This document shows, piece by piece, positions 63,713 to 64,000 of a stretch of DNA of 64,000 nucleotides. The DNA lies in the NCBI GenBank assembly GCA_023431385.1, contig JAEYWA010000138.1:1-64000 (forward strand), in the 5' to 3' direction. Within the stretch, counting starts at the first letter, position 1, and every line of letters starts with the position of its first letter. The DNA comes from Bacillota bacterium (GTDB lineage: Bacteria > Bacillota > Clostridia > Acetivibrionales > DSM-1351). The translations under genes and the position numbers were made by a program. The notes below the pieces were generated by a model. That model worked only from the letters and a program-made list of their open reading frames with translations. It had not been told where the DNA came from and ran no database searches.

Positions 63713-64000
63713 TCACTCATATTTAATATATTCGGCAGTTTGTAGCTTTAGATCTATTCTGGTTATCCTGGGGTCATCGTTTATATAGTCCCATATTTGT
63801 ATGAATTCAGGGACAACTTCTGCTAAGCACTGATTTTTTCTGTTTGAATAGCGTTTATATGAATTGGGATGGACTTTCTGATAATGAGTCATTATTTCCA
63901 CATTCTCTTTATCAGCTCCATGACCTAGAATTTTGGCCAGTCCTTTTACTTGATAATTCACACAATAAAGTGCAACATGAGGATTTTCTCCGCTTTGATT
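63713..64000 (-). CDS. Pyridoxamine 5'-phosphate oxidase-family protein, 5' end outside window
   Basis: The C-terminal 95 residues of a minus-strand protein whose start lies beyond 64000; the frame remains open to the window edge. The text ENPHVALYCVNYQVKGLAKILG, followed by HYQKVHPNSY and a C-terminal EVVPEFIQIWDYIN...RIDL segment, resembles the split-barrel flavin-binding pyridoxamine-oxidase-like family common in clostridia. The FMN-binding part would be in the missing half, so cofactor and substrate cannot be judged. It converges on the ferritin-like gene with a shared hairpin between. Confidence 0.65.
   Translation of the reverse strand, partial: NQSGENPHVALYCVNYQVKGLAKILGHGADKENVEIMTHYQKVHPNSYKRYSNRKNQCLAEVVPEFIQIWDYINDDPRITRIDLKLQTAEYIKYE

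Overview
The window is a low-GC Gram-positive chromosome segment from an anaerobic, endospore-forming clostridium. Evidence: AT-rich intergenic DNA, strong AGGAGG-type ribosome binding sites, frequent TTG/GTG starts, a large SRP RNA beside dnaX, a proton-type F1Fo ATP synthase, sporulation genes (spoIID, a spoIIQ-like M23 gene, a CotH-type gene, ywmB) and very large fibronectin-III/S-layer-homology (SLH) proteins. The style fits cellulolytic clostridia of the Ruminiclostridium type. That genus-level guess is inference. I see no rRNA, tRNA, CRISPR array, transposase or prophage gene.

Layout. (1) 1-4.0 kb: SRP RNA, dnaX, ybaB, recR, an origin-proximal replication/repair block. (2) 4.2-9.2 kb: a QueG-like double [4Fe-4S] protein, a membrane diguanylate cyclase, and an OmpR-type response regulator overlapping its histidine kinase. 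(3) 9.3-16.4 kb: a CBS/DRTGG-regulated family II pyrophosphatase, the operon VTC-domain protein / DUF4956 membrane protein / CotH-like kinase, and a CNNM/CorC-type transporter. (4) 16.8-18.4 kb: a DUF2089 zinc-ribbon regulator with a DUF4097 (YvlB/LiaX-like) partner. (5) 18.7-27.3 kb: prfA, a ZIP transporter, sua5, a low-molecular-weight phosphatase, rpiB, upp, dCMP deaminase, a fused WecA-WecB protein and a GNAT acetyltransferase. (6) 27.4-29.0 kb, minus strand: motA-motB. (7) 29.2-36.5 kb: atpIBEFHAGDC. (8) 36.7-58.3 kb: four consecutive secreted SLH proteins of 788, 3330, 1619 and 1349 aa. (9) 58.6-62.9 kb: ywmB, murA, spoIID, and a spoIIQ-like gene. (10) 63.0-64.0 kb: a ferritin-like protein and a truncated pyridoxamine-oxidase-family gene.

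From memory of Bacillus subtilis, the prfA - sua5 - phosphatase - rpiB - upp - mnaA - atp - ywmB - murA - spoIID - spoIIQ order is a conserved Firmicute backbone. Here glyA and prmC are not in the line, motAB sits before the atp operon, and about 21.6 kb of SLH-protein genes separates atpC from ywmB.

Most notable observations: an in-phase A-AAA-AAG slippery heptamer in dnaX that would give a gamma-like short product; a roughly 110-bp dispersed element with conserved stems, one copy inside the atp operon between atpD and atpC and one upstream of ywmB; a hairpin-dense insert with two 70-bp near-identical repeats between atpE and atpF, the second ending exactly at the atpF start; and a WecA-WecB fusion with a good internal ribosome binding site and TTG start at the domain junction.
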